From: Hyperoplus lanceolatus
Taxonomy: Eukaryota; Chordata; Actinopteri; Uranoscopiformes; Ammodytidae
NCBI GenBank assembly: GCA_026929865.2
Contig: CM049402.1
Location: forward strand, 14,799,501-14,863,500
DNA: 64,000 nt
Direction: 5' to 3'
Of this stretch, positions 50,346 to 63,262 are shown in pieces (within the stretch, counting starts at the first letter, position 1; each line of letters opens with the position of its first letter). The translations under genes were made by a program, and so were the position numbers. Under the pieces are notes generated by a model, which saw only the letters and a list, made by a program, of their open reading frames with translations, made no database searches and was not told where the DNA came from.

Positions 50346-51850
50346 ACTCATTGCGTTTCCATGGGACAACTAAATTGGATTAAGACCGAATTTGCCACTC
50401 GAACGGACCGCGTCACTTGTCTGAGTAGCCTATACATGGCCTTTCAGAGAGAATCGGATAAATGGCCGGAGCATGGCGGACTCCGCTATGCTAGGTGGCG
50501 CTGTAACCCTTTTGATTTGATTTGATTTGATTCAATTTATTTCAGACATCTCAAACATACAAAACAAAATGAAAAGCATGGAAATACAATAAACAAATTA
50601 TGTTTTCACAAAAAAAAAGAAAAAGAAAACAAATTATCTGTATTTCTGAGATATGCCTGAAAAGGAGCAGGAAGAAGTATACACTTATTTAATCCTACCC
50701 CTTTTCCATAGTAAAAAAAATAAAAATATTTATTAAATTAAAAAAATAGAAATATTTATTATATTCGCTTCTCTTAATCCATATACTCTCTGTACAATTG
50801 GCGATACTATATTATATTTTCCATTTACGAACTATACATACATACATACTATTTAATATACTATGATTTTTTTTATATTTTATATATTTATATCATGCAT
50901 ATATCTATATTTATATTTATATTCATAAACAATCAATATATCCATATCTACATACATATCTATACAATCAGTAAATATATCCATATAATTATAATTTCCT
51001 TCTTACTTCACACCCTCATCCCTGTACCTTTTGAAAATCATTGCTTTGAACCTTTTTTTAAACTGGATCATGTTTGGACATTGCTTTAGCTCCATGCTCA
51101 TCCCATTCCACAGTTTCACATCCCCAATTGAGATGCAATGACATTTTAAAGTCATGCGTACAGCCAGTGTCTTAAAGTTTAACTGTTGCCTCAAATTGTA
51201 ACCCCCCTCTCGGTCAAAAAAAAGGTTTTGAATGTTACCTGGTAGCAGTTTATTTCTAGCTTTGAACATGATTTGTGCAACTTGATATTCAACCAGGTCA
51301 TTGATCTTTATGATACGGGAATGTAAAAAGAGGAGGTTGGTGTGATCATAATATCCAGCTTTATTGATTATTCTTATGGCTCGTTTTTGTATTGTGAATA
51401 ATGGTAGCAGTGAGCTTTTGTAAGTGGTCCCCCAGACCTCCACACAGTAATTTAAATAAGGTAAGATCATTGAGCAGTAAAGAATATGCAATGATTTTTG
51501 ATCCAATATTTGCTTTGCTTTACACAGGACTAAGATGCTTCGTGACCTTTCATTAAGTGCTTATAGAGCCACGTCCAGTTCCCATCCGGCAACAACCCTT
51601 CTATTTATTACGTCGTCTCCCCGGCAGGGATTCCGAGCAAGCGCAGAGCGCAAACTCCGATGTGCGATATGCGATCCTGTTTACATGCAGATAGAATGCC
51701 GACTATGAACGAGTTATCTAGGTGTTCTTATCAGACTTCGCTTGTCCGTTAATGTGCCGATTTGTGTGCGAAGTAGATCGGATAAAGGTGTTTACATGCA
51801 TTTAACAACATTTTATTTACCCGATTATGAGTCTGCATGTAGACGCACTG
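50346..51850. mobile_element. TIR DNA element, copy 2, split by a LINE
   Basis: This is the reverse-oriented copy of the element at 1666-2310. The left part 50346-50510 (TTGCGTTTCCATGGGACAAC...GCTAGGTGGCGCTGTAACCC) and right part about 51548-51850 (GCAGGGATTCCGAGCAAGCG...CTGCATGTAGACGCACTGA) are continuous in copy 1. The intervening LINE lies between CCTTT repeats that look like a target duplication. Confidence 0.7.
50511..51545 (-). mobile_element. 5'-truncated LINE (CR1/L2-like reverse transcriptase C terminus)
   Basis: The minus strand 51506-51003 encodes 167 aa from the end of a non-LTR reverse transcriptase: YCSMILPYLNYCVEVWG, then LPLFTIQKRAIRIINKAGYY and ARNKLLPGNIQNLF. This is the typical thumb and C-terminal segment of fish CR1/L2-like LINEs. 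An AT-rich 3' UTR follows, ending in a (TGATT)n-like tail near 50511-50535, as these LINEs have. The 5' part of the element, including the catalytic domain, is missing. Confidence 0.8.
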
Positions 51851-52178
51851 ATTGATTGATCAGTGTTTGTGTGATGAACATGGCCAACTACCTATCAGAA
51901 AAAAGGTAAGAAAAAAAAATACATAACATCTCTGACCTAGGCTACCTATCAAGAAAAAAAAAAAAAGCCCCCCCTAGAATCGGCTCTGAGAGGAGACACT
52001 GGCAATGAACATATATGCTCAAGCAATGATAACTCTAGTATTATTTCAGAATTAAAGCGAAAAATAATGTGTCCCCAGGACAGCTTTGTTATTTCATTAT
52101 TATCATTTTACATAATAATATAACAATTTCATTGACATAACAGTGCTGCTTGTTCAGGAGCATAGAGAGCCTTTCCTG

Positions 52179-52557
52179 TGACGTCACAACACCGGAAGCT
52201 CGTGCTATATGACTGCTGTTGTTGACACTGCGCACCCATAATAATGCAGTGAATCTATCATTAAGTAGATTGTCGTGTTTAAAATAACGTGCGCTTATTA
52301 TTTGGTTAGGCTGCCAGGTTAATTTGGTCTTAATGGACAGGCCTGTGGTCCGGCTGTCAGTTTAGTCCCCGCCGACGCTGCTAACTTTACAATTTAGCTA
52401 ACATAGGAGGCTAGCCGTTTATAGATGAAGTACGCTAATTAGGACGCAATGGAAGCAATATTGAAGTTTTACCACTAGACATTAACGTTCTACTTTGCTC
52501 GTGAGGTTTTATTGTAGCTTTTAGCTCGGAACTGGTTGGGACAACACTCCAAACAAG
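52179..52557 (+). promoter_or_regulatory. fibp promoter and untranslated first exon
   Basis: A perfect CRE (TGACGTCA, 52179-52186) is followed six bases later by an ETS site (CCGGAAG, from 52192), a common housekeeping promoter pair without a TATA box. The leader exon ends at 52557 (AACAAG|GTAGGC). The next acceptor (CACGCAG) falls immediately before the start codon at 52685. Confidence 0.7.
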
Positions 52558-52684
52558 GTAGGCTATAACGTGTTGTGTTTAGCTTTAATGTAGTTAAGCT
52601 AATCTGACACCTTTGTTGATGGCTGGCTATTTAGGTTAAACAGAGGTAAACACCTGCTGACCCACTTGCTTTTTCTCCACGCAG

Positions 52685-55600
52685 ATGGCAGTAGAGCTGG
52701 ATGTGTTCGTGGGTAACACTACTATCATGGACGAGGAGGTTTACCAGCTTTGGTTGGATGGATACACAGGTAGGCCTATGAGTCACACCACAGATCAATG
52801 GTCAGGGTCTCCTTGGTTAGCATGTCCTCCAGGAGCCTGTGTGGACATACTGACGACTAGGTGCTTTCACATAGTTCTGATTTGTCTTGGAGTTAACTGT
52901 TGTTTACAAATACACAATGTGGAGTTTGGTTTAGGGGGAAAACGGCAGTGGGTCCAAATGTAAGGATCCGGACCAATGTCACGAAATTATCGAAATAGAG
53001 AAAAGAACATAGCCTAGGTTGTTGACACAAAATGTATATATATATATTTTTTTAATTTCTCTGCTGTTTGATATTTTTATTGTAAAACTGACCATTAACT
53101 TATGACCCCTATATAAAAACAATGATGAAATGCAACATCATCTTTTAGTAATATTATATGCTATATGTGTCAAAGGGTTGTGAATAGACAAGTTGTTCCA
53201 ATTAATCTAGCTGAATCTAGCTGATCAGTATTGGGGCGACTGTGGCTCAGGTGGTTAAGCGGGTTGGCCAATGATCCAAGGGTTGGCGGTTCGATCCCCG
53301 CTCTGCCACCTGTGTCATGGTTGTTGTGTCCTTGGGCAAGACACTTCACCTGCCTTGCCTCGTGTGAATGTGTATGACTGCTGTATGTTTGAGGTGGTGG
53401 TCGGAGGGGCCGTAGGCGCTGTCAGTCTGCCCCAGGGCAGCTGTGGCTACTATGGTAGTTTACCACCACCAGTATGACTGAGTGTGAATGAATGGAACCT
53501 GGAACCCTGTAAAGCGTCTTTGAGTGCCTTGAAAAGCGCTATATAAATCCAATCCATTATTATTATTATTATTATCTTCGCCCACAATACCGCTTTGAAA
53601 AATAAACAAATTATGTAAGCAGACATTGCAGGCAGGCAGCAATATTAGCGCCTTTAACATACCAAACCCTAATATTTACCTTATATTTTTTGATTTTATT
53701 AATAACTGATGGCTTGACCGAAATCCAGAAGCCCCTTATGGCAATATTGTAAAGAGCTGACACCAGGGTTGGCTGAATGCAATAGACAATGCATTTTTTA
53801 TTTTCAAATATATTTCTGTCTACATTTATTTAACAAATGTTCATTTAAGTAAAATGTGTTTCTCATCTGGTATTATTATTGTTAAATACTTGTAATTTAC
53901 CAAAAGAGAAAACAACAACGTGATATGAGCATTATATCTGCCATCAGCCGACCTGCTGTCTAAATATTGACCTAAATATCGACCTCTGACATTGAAAAAC
54001 CCATATCGGTTGACCACTACTATGATGACTGGCACACATATAACAGCATTTGCATCCACATCTGGCACATTTGCAGTAGCCAGTGTGAAGTATGATGGAG
54101 TAGCTGTTTCTTGCTGCTGTATATTCACACCACACCCAACGATTTGTTAGTAGGGGAGAACGGGGGAATGTGAGACGTCGGCTAATGTGAGACACCCCCT
54201 GTATCTAGGCAACGGAACACATTTTCGGTCATGTGAGATTTATGTTTTCAAGCCCCTCTCATTTCCCCTTGGCAATGAAGGATGGTGATGTTGTAAGCAT
54301 GTTTTTTTTCACAAAAAATTATTTTTTGCATGTCAAAATATATTCTTGCTGTCAACTTAATCAACTGTTGTGCCAAAACAAATTGATTCAGGTAGAAAAA
54401 CTTCTATCATACATGTTGATGAACTACCAACATATGAAACGTGATGATGATAACTGAAGATTAGCCTGAATTGCTGAGAGGTAGTTTTTTCTCAAATTGT
54501 GGCAGTGGGGTAAAGTGAGACAAATGCTGTGGGGTAAAATGTGACAGTGTCTGTGCCCTCTTTTAATGAATCCATTATATTTGAGGTAGCAAGGAGACTA
54601 GTTTGAATAAGACAAAAGACAATGCTGGCCGGAGGTGGAGGTTGAATGGTTGAAGGGGTGTCAGCAAAGGCATGGGATGGCACGTATGTATGTGGGGGAC
54701 AGGAGAGTGACATTTAACATCAATAGACTAAGTAATATGTCTTTATTCAATGAATGATCCCAATAAAAAAATGCTGAAAAATATTAATCAAAGACTCAAA
54801 AGATGGAAAAAGACAGCTGGGTCTAGTCCTGTGTTCTGAGTCCCAGGCTGTTCTAGCTGGTTCTGATAGTCCTTTGCTCTGACCCCCAGACACTTTCTGG
54901 CTTTAAGGGTCCTGTGTTCTGTCCCCAGACTGTGTTTTAATCTAACTGGTTCTATCTGTCATTTGAATGTCAATTATTGAATATGAATTATATGTTGTAT
55001 TTGATCAGAGTTACTTTCAAATGTTTAGAAAAATATTTTTCTTAATTGACCAAACCCCATGATTCTGTTACTAGTCTGATATTAGTTTTGGAATATTTAG
55101 TTTTTAAGCTAGCTGTCAGGATTCTAACTGTTACAACATGTGTTTTTATGGTAGTTTCAGAGTGGAAAAAGTAAGTGGATCAGTTTACCCCCTTGATTTC
55201 TCTGGTCTGTCTCAGTTTACCCCTAAGCTGGGGTAAAGTGAGACACAAGATAACTTTTTTTAAAACAATCATATTTTCACTGCCCTTCATCCTGAATAAA
55301 TTCTGGTAATGTCCATTGCTAGGAAACATCCTGAATTAATGGGAAATGTGTACATTTTACTGATAAATAATTTTAGCTCGCTTAGAGGGGAGCAAATGTA
55401 AAAAGTTTCCCACATTACCCCGTTCTCCCCTAAACATAGGTTATAACACAGTGAACCGAGCTTGTCTGACTTATCCAACAGTGAATGATGCGGTGAAGGT
55501 ACGAATGGATGGAGGAGTGATGGAGGAGTGCGAGACGAGTGCAGATGTTCTACTGAGTGACACCATGGACCAGTACAGGACTTTCCAGATGTGTGAGCGT

Positions 55601-58600
55601 CTCCTGCACAGTCCAGGCAAACTCGCAAACCAGCTACTGTTCCAGATCCCACCTCATCGACAAGCCATGCTCATAGAGAGGTGCAGTAATAATGCTGTCA
55701 TTGATTCTCCTTCAATTATGTGGCACGTTTCCAGTGTCTGATCTGACGGTATTGTCAACGTTTCATCAAGGATTTATGTATTTTCCGATCTTATTCTATC
55801 TTTGGAATGTGCCTTTGAAACAAGTTTTTCAACTCCCAAGGCAGATCATACCGTATTTGTTATCAAACCCCAGTACTTTATTCTTTTTTCCTTTCCTTTC
55901 CCTTTTTTTTTTTTTTTTAACCTTTATTTATACAGGTATATCCCATTGAGTTCAGAGACTCTTTTGCAAGGGAGACCTGTTCCCATTTACACGTTACCAT
56001 TCACACACCAATAGCAGGCTAACTATCGACATTCACACGAGGCAAGGTGGGTGAAGTGTCTTGCCCAAGGACACAACAACTATGACACAAGTGGCAGGGC
56101 GGGAATCGAATCTCCAACCCTTTGATCATCGGCCGACCCGCTCTACTAACTGAGCCACAGTCGCCCCACAAAAGTCAGTCCTGACTTTATATTCTATATA
56201 TACTGTGTATATCTGTAAGTTCATCGTTTGCCCTTTCTGTTTCCTTGTTTAGATACTATGCTTTTGATGATGTATTTGTCCGTGAGGTCCTGGGAAAGAA
56301 ACTCTCTAAAGGAACCAAAAAAGACCTGGACGATATTGGTGCCAAAACAGGTGTGACACTGAAGAGCTGCAGACGGCAGGTAAATGCAGTCTGAACATCA
56401 CAGTGAGAATAAAAAAATGTCACTGCTCACAAATTATCAGAGGAATCTGCAACAAGTTTAAAATGTACTGTTAGTTTTTTTTTAAAACCTCATCTTTGCA
56501 AAATCTCTGACCTTAACTAAGGGGCCACTCACACTAGGGCCGCGGCCCCGTGCCAAAGCTCATTTGCATACTAAAGTCTAGAACATTTGGCTAGTGTGAC
56601 CACGCCAACTTGTATTCCAGCACGGAACAGCCCCTTGGGTGCCGTGGCCAAAGTACAGATGCTAATGAGATGACACGCACAAGCAAGCACACAGGCGGCG
56701 TTCCTGACGTGAATTTATTAAGGATGCATAGTCCGTTAACATCCGCTGCCTTACTAGTCGGCACCAGAATTGCCCACCACTTGGACTTGTAGCTACATAA
56801 AATGTGTGAGAAGCATAGGTGTGGGCTAATAAAAGAGGGAGAGAGCTAAATAGGTGAGTGCAGAAAGCAAAGCAAAAAGGTTTTCGTGTTTACTCACGTT
56901 CGTCAGATGATTTTTTTTCTTTTTCCTCCCGTCAGCTGTCATAACTGCCTTTTACGCATGGCGGTGGAGACGCACCCAAAACAACACACCGTGGCCCGGT
57001 GATAAGGAAACAGTAGCCTACACTAAGGTTTAACAATACACTTTATAAAGACACTTAAAAAAACGATCTCTGCCCATACAAAAAGTTCTGACTTGGATTA
57101 CTTGATGGAGCAATCGATGTGTATAAAACCATCCGGTACGTATGGTCTGATGACGGGCTGTTATATTAATAATAAACAGCGTGCTACACAAATATGAGAC
57201 TGTTCACCGCGACCTACGTCAAGGCTACATTTAAAAAAAAAAAAACAATAGCTTAAGGATTCTCGTTGTGCTAATGTGGAAGTGGAATATATGATGCAAA
57301 TTTGGCCAGATGAAAATATTCACAAACAGTCGTATAGCCTACAAGTAGACTACGCTCCAAATCCTAAACGCGCACGGTGACGTAGGCAAGGTGCAATCGT
57401 GCCCAGGCCACGAGCAGTGTGAGCACGGGCCAACGGGGGGAGGGGTGGACATCGTGCTGAATCTTCAGCAAGATTCAGCACGGAACAGGCAAACGGCCCA
57501 AGTGTGAGTGCGCCTTTATATTACTTGTATTATGCTTATTGTATGTGATGCATGGCTTGATATACAAACTAACTTCTTTGAGACCTGACACCTTTCTGAC
57601 ACCTCAACATTTTCTTAACATCTTTTGCATATTTTTAATAACTTAAAAATAAACTATATTAGTAAATCTCCTGCGACATGTGTTTAATTTCAGTTTGACA
57701 ATTTCAAACGTGTCTTCAAAGTTGTGGAAGAGCTGAAGGGACCCCTGGTGGAGAATATACGACAGCATTTTCTTCTCTCTGACAAGCTTGCGAGGTAATA
57801 ACTGACAAAGAACAGTGTATAAGCCTTCCTGCCTCAACTTTATTTTCCGAAGCTTTGGTCTTTCTTCAAATCGGTTTTGTTGGAGTTTTTATGATGATTT
57901 ACTGGGTTCATATTAGCTACTAAAAAAATATCACCTGAAAAGGCCATTATTTAGGATATTCAAACTAGTGCAAACAACAACGTTTAATCCGATTTTCTTG
58001 TTTTGTTATTGTTAACTCTTAAAATCTATAAAGCCTTCTCTGCTTGTTTCAGGGATTATGCCGCCATCGTTTTCTTTGCCAACAATCGCTTTGAGACAGG
58101 GAAAAGAAAGCTGCAATATCTCACTTTCCAGGACTTTGCCTTCTGTGCTGGGCAGCTTATCAACCACTGGACCGTGGGGGCTGTTGGTGAGCCATTTTTT
58201 TAACTTGTTTGTTTTGGCCGTTTGCTGAATAAAAAAACATTAAAAGTTACTTATTGCTTAATAAGCATTACCGTACTGTTAGTGTTACTAAAAAAAGTGT
58301 AATCTGAGATGTGAGCCCCATGTATTACATGTTAAATTGGTTTTGTAAGAGATATGATAATCAACTGATCTTAATCGGTCTGAGTTTGAGGCTTACAAAG
58401 CGAAATCAAAAATACAGCAAAAATATAAAAAACTGTTGAAGCTGTGAGACAAAATAAAAATAGGTCTTTAAGAAAATAACAAGAGGTATGATGTTCTATG
58501 TTAGTCACTATGAATGAGAAACACTCAGAGCAGTGCCTCCTTCAGTGAGGCTCACCTACCACCAGAGGTCCTTCAGGTTTTGTAGATCCTCAATAAAATG

Positions 58601-60079
58601 AAGATGAATTTTTAATGAGTTACTGAACAATTAGCAATGTGAAATCTTTTAGTAAGGCAGAGTCTGAGTAATGACAATAATGTAATAATAGTATAAAAAG
58701 AAAAGAAGAAAAAAATGAATTAGCAGCACTGATAATAGTTAGAACAAAAAACATCCTTTTAACTGATGTGACAGTGTCTGACTTTCTTTGTAGATAACTT
58801 GGTGGAAGACATGGACGTGGATCTTGATAAAGAGTTTTTACAAGAGCTGAAGGAGCTGAAGATTTTAATCGCTGACAAAGATCTGCTGGATCAACACAAG
58901 AGGTAAAATAAATGCACGGAAAATCCTACACGCGTTTGCTGATTGACGTACTGAGGCTTTTAATTATAATTGTATCCCCCTTCTCTTATTTACAATTTCT
59001 CCTTGTCCCATTCTCTCTTCTCTGTTCAGTCTGGTCTGCACCGCTCTCAGAGGAAAGACTAAAGCTTTTACTGAGATGGAGGCCAATTTCAAGGTGCGTA
59101 AACATCACACCACATGTCACTACCTCGAAGAGTAAAAGGAAGTACCAGTTTTTAGATGTTATTCTTCTCGTTTTCTTTCTTTTTCCGTAGAATCTTTCCA
59201 GGGGCCTTGTCAACATCGCCACAAAGTTAACCAACACAAAAGACGTCCGAGATTTCTTCATTGATCTTGTGGAGAAGGTGTGCATTCATGCAGAATATAT
59301 TTTTAAGTAAAAACGGATCTTTCAACCCATTTCTTCCAGGTTTAAGATGATGTGATATAACCCCCTGCCCTCTTTTCTTCTTTCTTCCCACAGTTTATTG
59401 AGCCGTGTCGTTCAGACCGATGGACAGCTGCTGACATGAGACTCTACCTCACTCACTACACCAACTCTGCTCACATACTCGACACATTCAAGTGAGTTAA
59501 TGTATTTTTATTCTGCACAGCTTATCAAGTATTCTGTGACACTAACTTGGCCAAGGTTATGAATTCCCAAGACCATTCTAAAAATATAGTTGCTCTAGGA
59601 AAACGTACCAATAACTGAATAATGGTTTATACTTTGGCAGTCGTTAAATGCTGCTCAGGCATGAAGTAGTAGGTTAAAATTCTCTCTTAATATTGACGTC
59701 CCAGTTCTACCAGTGGGTGTCACCCTATCTCGCCCCTGATTTTCTAAACTGTACTTACCTTGTTTCTCATGCAAACACTCAGGAATGTAGTTAAGGGTTT
59801 ACTCTGCCCTGCACTACTACATGCTTGACAAAGAGATATTCATAGTAAGAAAAGTGCCCCCCCCCCCCTTACTCACCCCCAGTTGCGTCATTTACTTGAT
59901 TCACCCAGATTTCACAATTAGACTTTTTCACGAGACTTTCTAGTAACTCTCAGCCCCATAACTTACACTTTTTTCTTTCTTTGTGTCTTTCTGTTTTTCC
60001 GCCCCACAGACATCAGGGTGTGTGGGACAGATACATGGGCGTCATCAAGAGCTGCATCTTAAAAATGTATCACGATTGA
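52685..60079 (+). CDS. fibp: FIBP, acidic FGF intracellular-binding protein (10 coding exons)
   Basis: FIBP binds internalised FGF1 and is implicated in its mitogenic signalling; loss in humans causes an overgrowth syndrome. Exons 52685-52769, 55482-55680, 56253-56379, 57694-57794, 58053-58186, 58794-58902, 59030-59093, 59191-59277, 59394-59491 and 60010-60079 join in phase to 357 aa, equal to a human isoform length. The start [20 protein letters not shown], the central [20 protein letters not shown] and [20 protein letters not shown], and the end [10 protein letters not shown]...ILKMYHD are characteristic. The protein is mostly helical, with no signal peptide or membrane segment. Intron 2 carries a SINE and a TIR element, intron 3 a SINE and intron 4 a TIR element. 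Confidence 0.96.
53232..53567 (+). mobile_element. tRNA-derived SINE with ATT tail (fibp intron 2)
   Basis: The head GGGGCGACTGTGGCTCAGGT and B box GGTTCGATCCCCG are tRNA-like. The body has CTTGGGCAAGACACTTCACC, and the end AGCGCTATATAAATCCAATC is followed by (ATT)n. It is longer than the SINE at 21195 but shares its layout. Confidence 0.8.
54154..55433. mobile_element. TIR element with GGGGAGAACGGGG ends, copy 2 (fibp intron 2)
   Basis: Left GGGGAGAACGGGGGAATG and right CATTACCCCGTTCTCCCC are inverted and flanked by TA on both sides. The interior repeats GGGTAAAGTGAGAC-like phrases. No transposase frame is recognised. Confidence 0.7.
55921..56167 (-). mobile_element. tRNA-derived SINE (fibp intron 3, minus strand)
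   Basis: The plus strand ends with GGGAATCGAATCTCCAACCC (B-box complement) and TGAGCCACAGTCGCCCC, the reverse of the SINE head at 53232. The tail side begins TTAACCTTTATTTATACAGG. Confidence 0.75.
56519..57519. mobile_element. Non-autonomous TIR element in fibp intron 4
   Basis: Left AAGGGGCCACTCACACTAGG and right CAAGTGTGAGTGCGCCTT are inverted with few mismatches. The interior carries a perfect 13-bp-arm hairpin (57453-57465 with 57470-57482) and a CpG-rich start. No protein is seen. Confidence 0.6.
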
Positions 60080-60301
60080 AGCATTTTCTTTGCAGCTCGC
60101 CCCTCTTCTCACCCGTTCAGTTTGTTTTACTGTCTGCCCCCCGCCCCAGCTGATGCTGTTATCTTTGCCCTTTTTTTGGGGCTTTCTCTGTTTCTTTTTC
60201 GTCAGCGGTGATGTATTAAGCTTCTCAAGCGCCATTACTGCTTTCAGCCCTTCCTATTTGCACCCTTAGTGTCCCCGCAGTGTCTGTACATTTGGTTTGT
60301 A

Positions 60302-60307
60302 AATAAA
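60302..60307 (+). terminator. fibp polyadenylation signal
   Basis: AATAAA about 225 bp past the stop codon. Confidence 0.75.
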
Positions 60308-60319
60308 ATGAAACACATT

Positions 60320-61375
60320 TTCATAAAAATGTCATTTTGTTTTATGTTATCATGCAAATGCCTTTCTGTTTTAAGTTATCCTTTTATCTGCCGTGTTATC
60401 TGGGAGAGAAGTTACCATTAACCCATTCCAGGGACAAGATTTACTGATTTTGTGAGTATGGAATGGAGAATATAGGCAAAGAAAGAGGAGATAAAAATCA
60501 TAAAAGTGAAGATGTTTGATTCAGCAGTCTGCACCCATTATGGAATATAAACTGTATTAGTGTTAGATTTTAAACCTATCCAGCATATTGCATGTAAGTG
60601 TACGGGATGTCTTGGTGTGTGGTCAAGGGACCAACTAGGTGGGCACAGTTGGTCCAGCTAGGGGGTCCTGACTGAGTTTTATAACAACACCCCCTGTAAT
60701 ATTGACAGCTGCAATCTCAGCTTCAGTTTGTTTATGTGACTTGTCTTTTTGGGTGGTTGCAAAGAAAAGGTTTTACAACCAAAACTCTGGAGATTTACTT
60801 TGGAAAAAGAGAAAAAAAATACATCTTCCTGCCCATGAATTTAAAATGAGCATGATGGCGATTATCTTGTCAATTATCACATTTTCTGTTCGAAACTTTA
60901 ATGTAGGCAATCATTTTGAATTGGCTGTTAAATTTCGGAATGGATCTTGGGTTGAAGCCTGCATTAAAGCTTTGTGTCTGGTGCTAATGCAATTTTGAAG
61001 GGGCTTTTATTTTGTTGAAAGTACAAGGGGTGACCTTAAAGTTTGACTTCTATTTGAGTCATACTTAAACTAATAAAGGCTTACATGGGTTAAGCAATGT
61101 CTTAACCAGTTTGCAACATAGCAGACTCCAATTTTGCAAGCGAAATTACTGGTGAAAATGATTCCAAGTGTTGTAATGGATTGGTCACGTACAGAGGACA
61201 GCGAAGCTGGTCAATAATAATGATAGTAGTTTGTTTTGCTGCATTTCATCCCAGAAAGCGCCACCACTTTTTTCTGCGAAATAAGCTGACACATTTTACA
61301 AATAGGTCTACACTCTCTCTCTCTCCGTCTTCCACTCTCTAATTTTTGTCCACATTCCATTAACTTCTCTCTCCG
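60320..61375. other. Region downstream of fibp, nothing recognised
   Basis: No coding exon with matching splice sites or known transposon end was found. Confidence 0.45.
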
Positions 61376-61379
61376 CAGC

Positions 61380-61463
61380 TATAAATATCCTGCGTGTCAG
61401 ATTGGACGAGAGCGAGGGCTTCAGTCGCTTTATGGAGGAAAAAAAAAAGTAAAGATGGGGGAG
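61380..61463 (+). promoter_or_regulatory. Possible TATA promoter and short first exon
   Basis: TATAAATA near 61381 is followed about 25-30 bp later by CGAGGGCTTCAGTCGC and, at 61463, by a strong donor (GGGGGAG|GTAAGTA). An ATG just before the donor would code only MGE. No downstream exon can be joined with confidence. Confidence 0.3.
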
Positions 61464-61789
61464 GTAAGTATAGATAGATGGGGGGTAAATGGAGAAAAGG
61501 GAGGGAGGAAAGGGTTGCGGAGCTCTGGGCTTTTGTGGGGGTTTAGTTTAAATGAAACCAGGTGTGTTGTGGAACCAGAAAGAGGGGGTATTTTGTGAGA
61601 AGATGGGGGGGCAAGTGTGTGTGAATCTGGGAGTTGTTGTTCCGCCTGCGATTTTGGACGGATTTGGAAGTTTGGTATTTGGGCCACAGACCAGGAATTT
61701 GCATCCTGGGGGGTCAGGGAGAGGGGGTTTGGAGAGTGGAGGATGGCAGTGCAGGGGGCCAAAGTGAAGAGAGGGGGGGTTAGGAATGG

Positions 61790-61790
61790 G

Positions 61791-61824
<34 letters not shown>

Positions 61825-61825
61825 T

Positions 61826-61890
<65 letters not shown>

Positions 61891-61892
61891 TT
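61790..61892. repeat. (CT)n microsatellite
   Basis: About 100 bp of nearly pure CT. Long Ser/Leu and Arg/Glu frames across it are artefacts. Confidence 0.95.
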
Positions 61893-61971
61893 CTCTCCCC
61901 CTCCCTCTGCATGTGTTCAGCTGCTCCGGCTGTCTGTCTCCCCACTCACTCTCTCACGGTCATACAGGCAG

Positions 61972-62090
61972 GAGTTTTAAGGGACCACTTCTGTACACCA
62001 GCTCAACTCGGACAAACTCGGCAGCCAGCAGGACACACCGGTCAGAGGGAGAGACGACAAGACGGACGACCCATCCGACAAGATTCATCT
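61972..62090 (+). promoter_or_regulatory. Possible untranslated exon after the CT tract
   Basis: A CATACAG acceptor-like site (or the 3' side of a CT-rich promoter) precedes a GC-richer stretch without long frames. It ends at a GTGAGT donor near 62091 (TTCATCT|GTGAGT). It may be a 5' UTR exon of an off-window gene. Confidence 0.3.
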
Positions 62091-62099
62091 GTGAGTTTT

Positions 62100-63228
62100 C
62101 CACTTTCTCTTTATTGTCCGATATCCCGGGTAGAGGAGATTTGTGTCAAATAGAGAACTGTTGAAAAGACTTATCCTGTCTGCCAGAAGTTTAGTTAGAA
62201 GTTATCGAGGTGAGTTGTTCCTCTTGTATCCTCTTTTCTGGCCATACACGTCACTGTTGCAGCACTTTTCCTCTGTGCTCTCCCAGCTACACTTGGCTCC
62301 TTCCAAAACCCAAGATAATGTGGCCGGCAGTCTGTGCAGTTTGCTTCTTGGCTCGGTGTTCTTGAGACTGTAATAGGGGGGTAGACAGGAAGAGAGGCAG
62401 TGAGTCACAGGGCATGTTTTATTGTGCATTATGTTGCAAAATTCTTCCACCTCATCGTTCTTGTAAAATGTTTAATGTCAGTGTCACAATCTCTGTTTTT
62501 GTTGCTTAAGGGGGTACTACAGCAAGACAATTTGGTTGAAATTCTTGGTGTAAGTAAGAGAAACAGGTGTAAGCTACAGGATCAGGATCTTTATTGATTC
62601 CTGGGGCGAAAGTGTGTATATATACAGTGGGGGTCCAACAATCTGATACCACTACTGTAGTCTAGATACGTTTATGTTGCTTTTGTGCAGATGTCCAACT
62701 AAATAGTAGGCAAAAAACACACACACATTCTTAAAAACCTTGATTACATCACTGAGAGTGTGGGATGCTGGCTCACCGCTAGTTGACAGTGTATTTTATC
62801 ACTGACGTATGCACACTAATAGCTAACATGTGACGGGTCCACCGTCACTGTAATGACTCAACCCACAGGAGTCATTACAGTTGCGTTCCCCTGAGGGCAG
62901 CACATCATCCCGTGCCACACTGTATGCACACACTAATACATCACAGCCCTTAGACACACTTCACCCAGGGAGGAGGAGCAGTATCACCACCAGGAGAACA
63001 GCTCGGGAAACTGTGTGTGAGTTTCTCCTACAGGCCACCATCCATCACTGACTGTGTGTGAGATGGTGACCCCCAAGTTATGGACTTGCAGGTTCATTGC
63101 CACAGTGGCAACAGAGCACAGCTGGAACGTGCTGGCCCACCGTGTTCTGAGGCTGCTCCACGCACAACCGAGCAGACCAACACAAAGCTCAATGTGTATA
63201 CACTACAACACATGACCATCCACACACA

Positions 63229-63262
<34 letters not shown>

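Noticed and set aside
61430-62153. 170-180-residue frames rich in Arg/Glu or Ser/Leu
   Set aside because: They run through the (CT)n tract. The flanking residues show no conserved domain.
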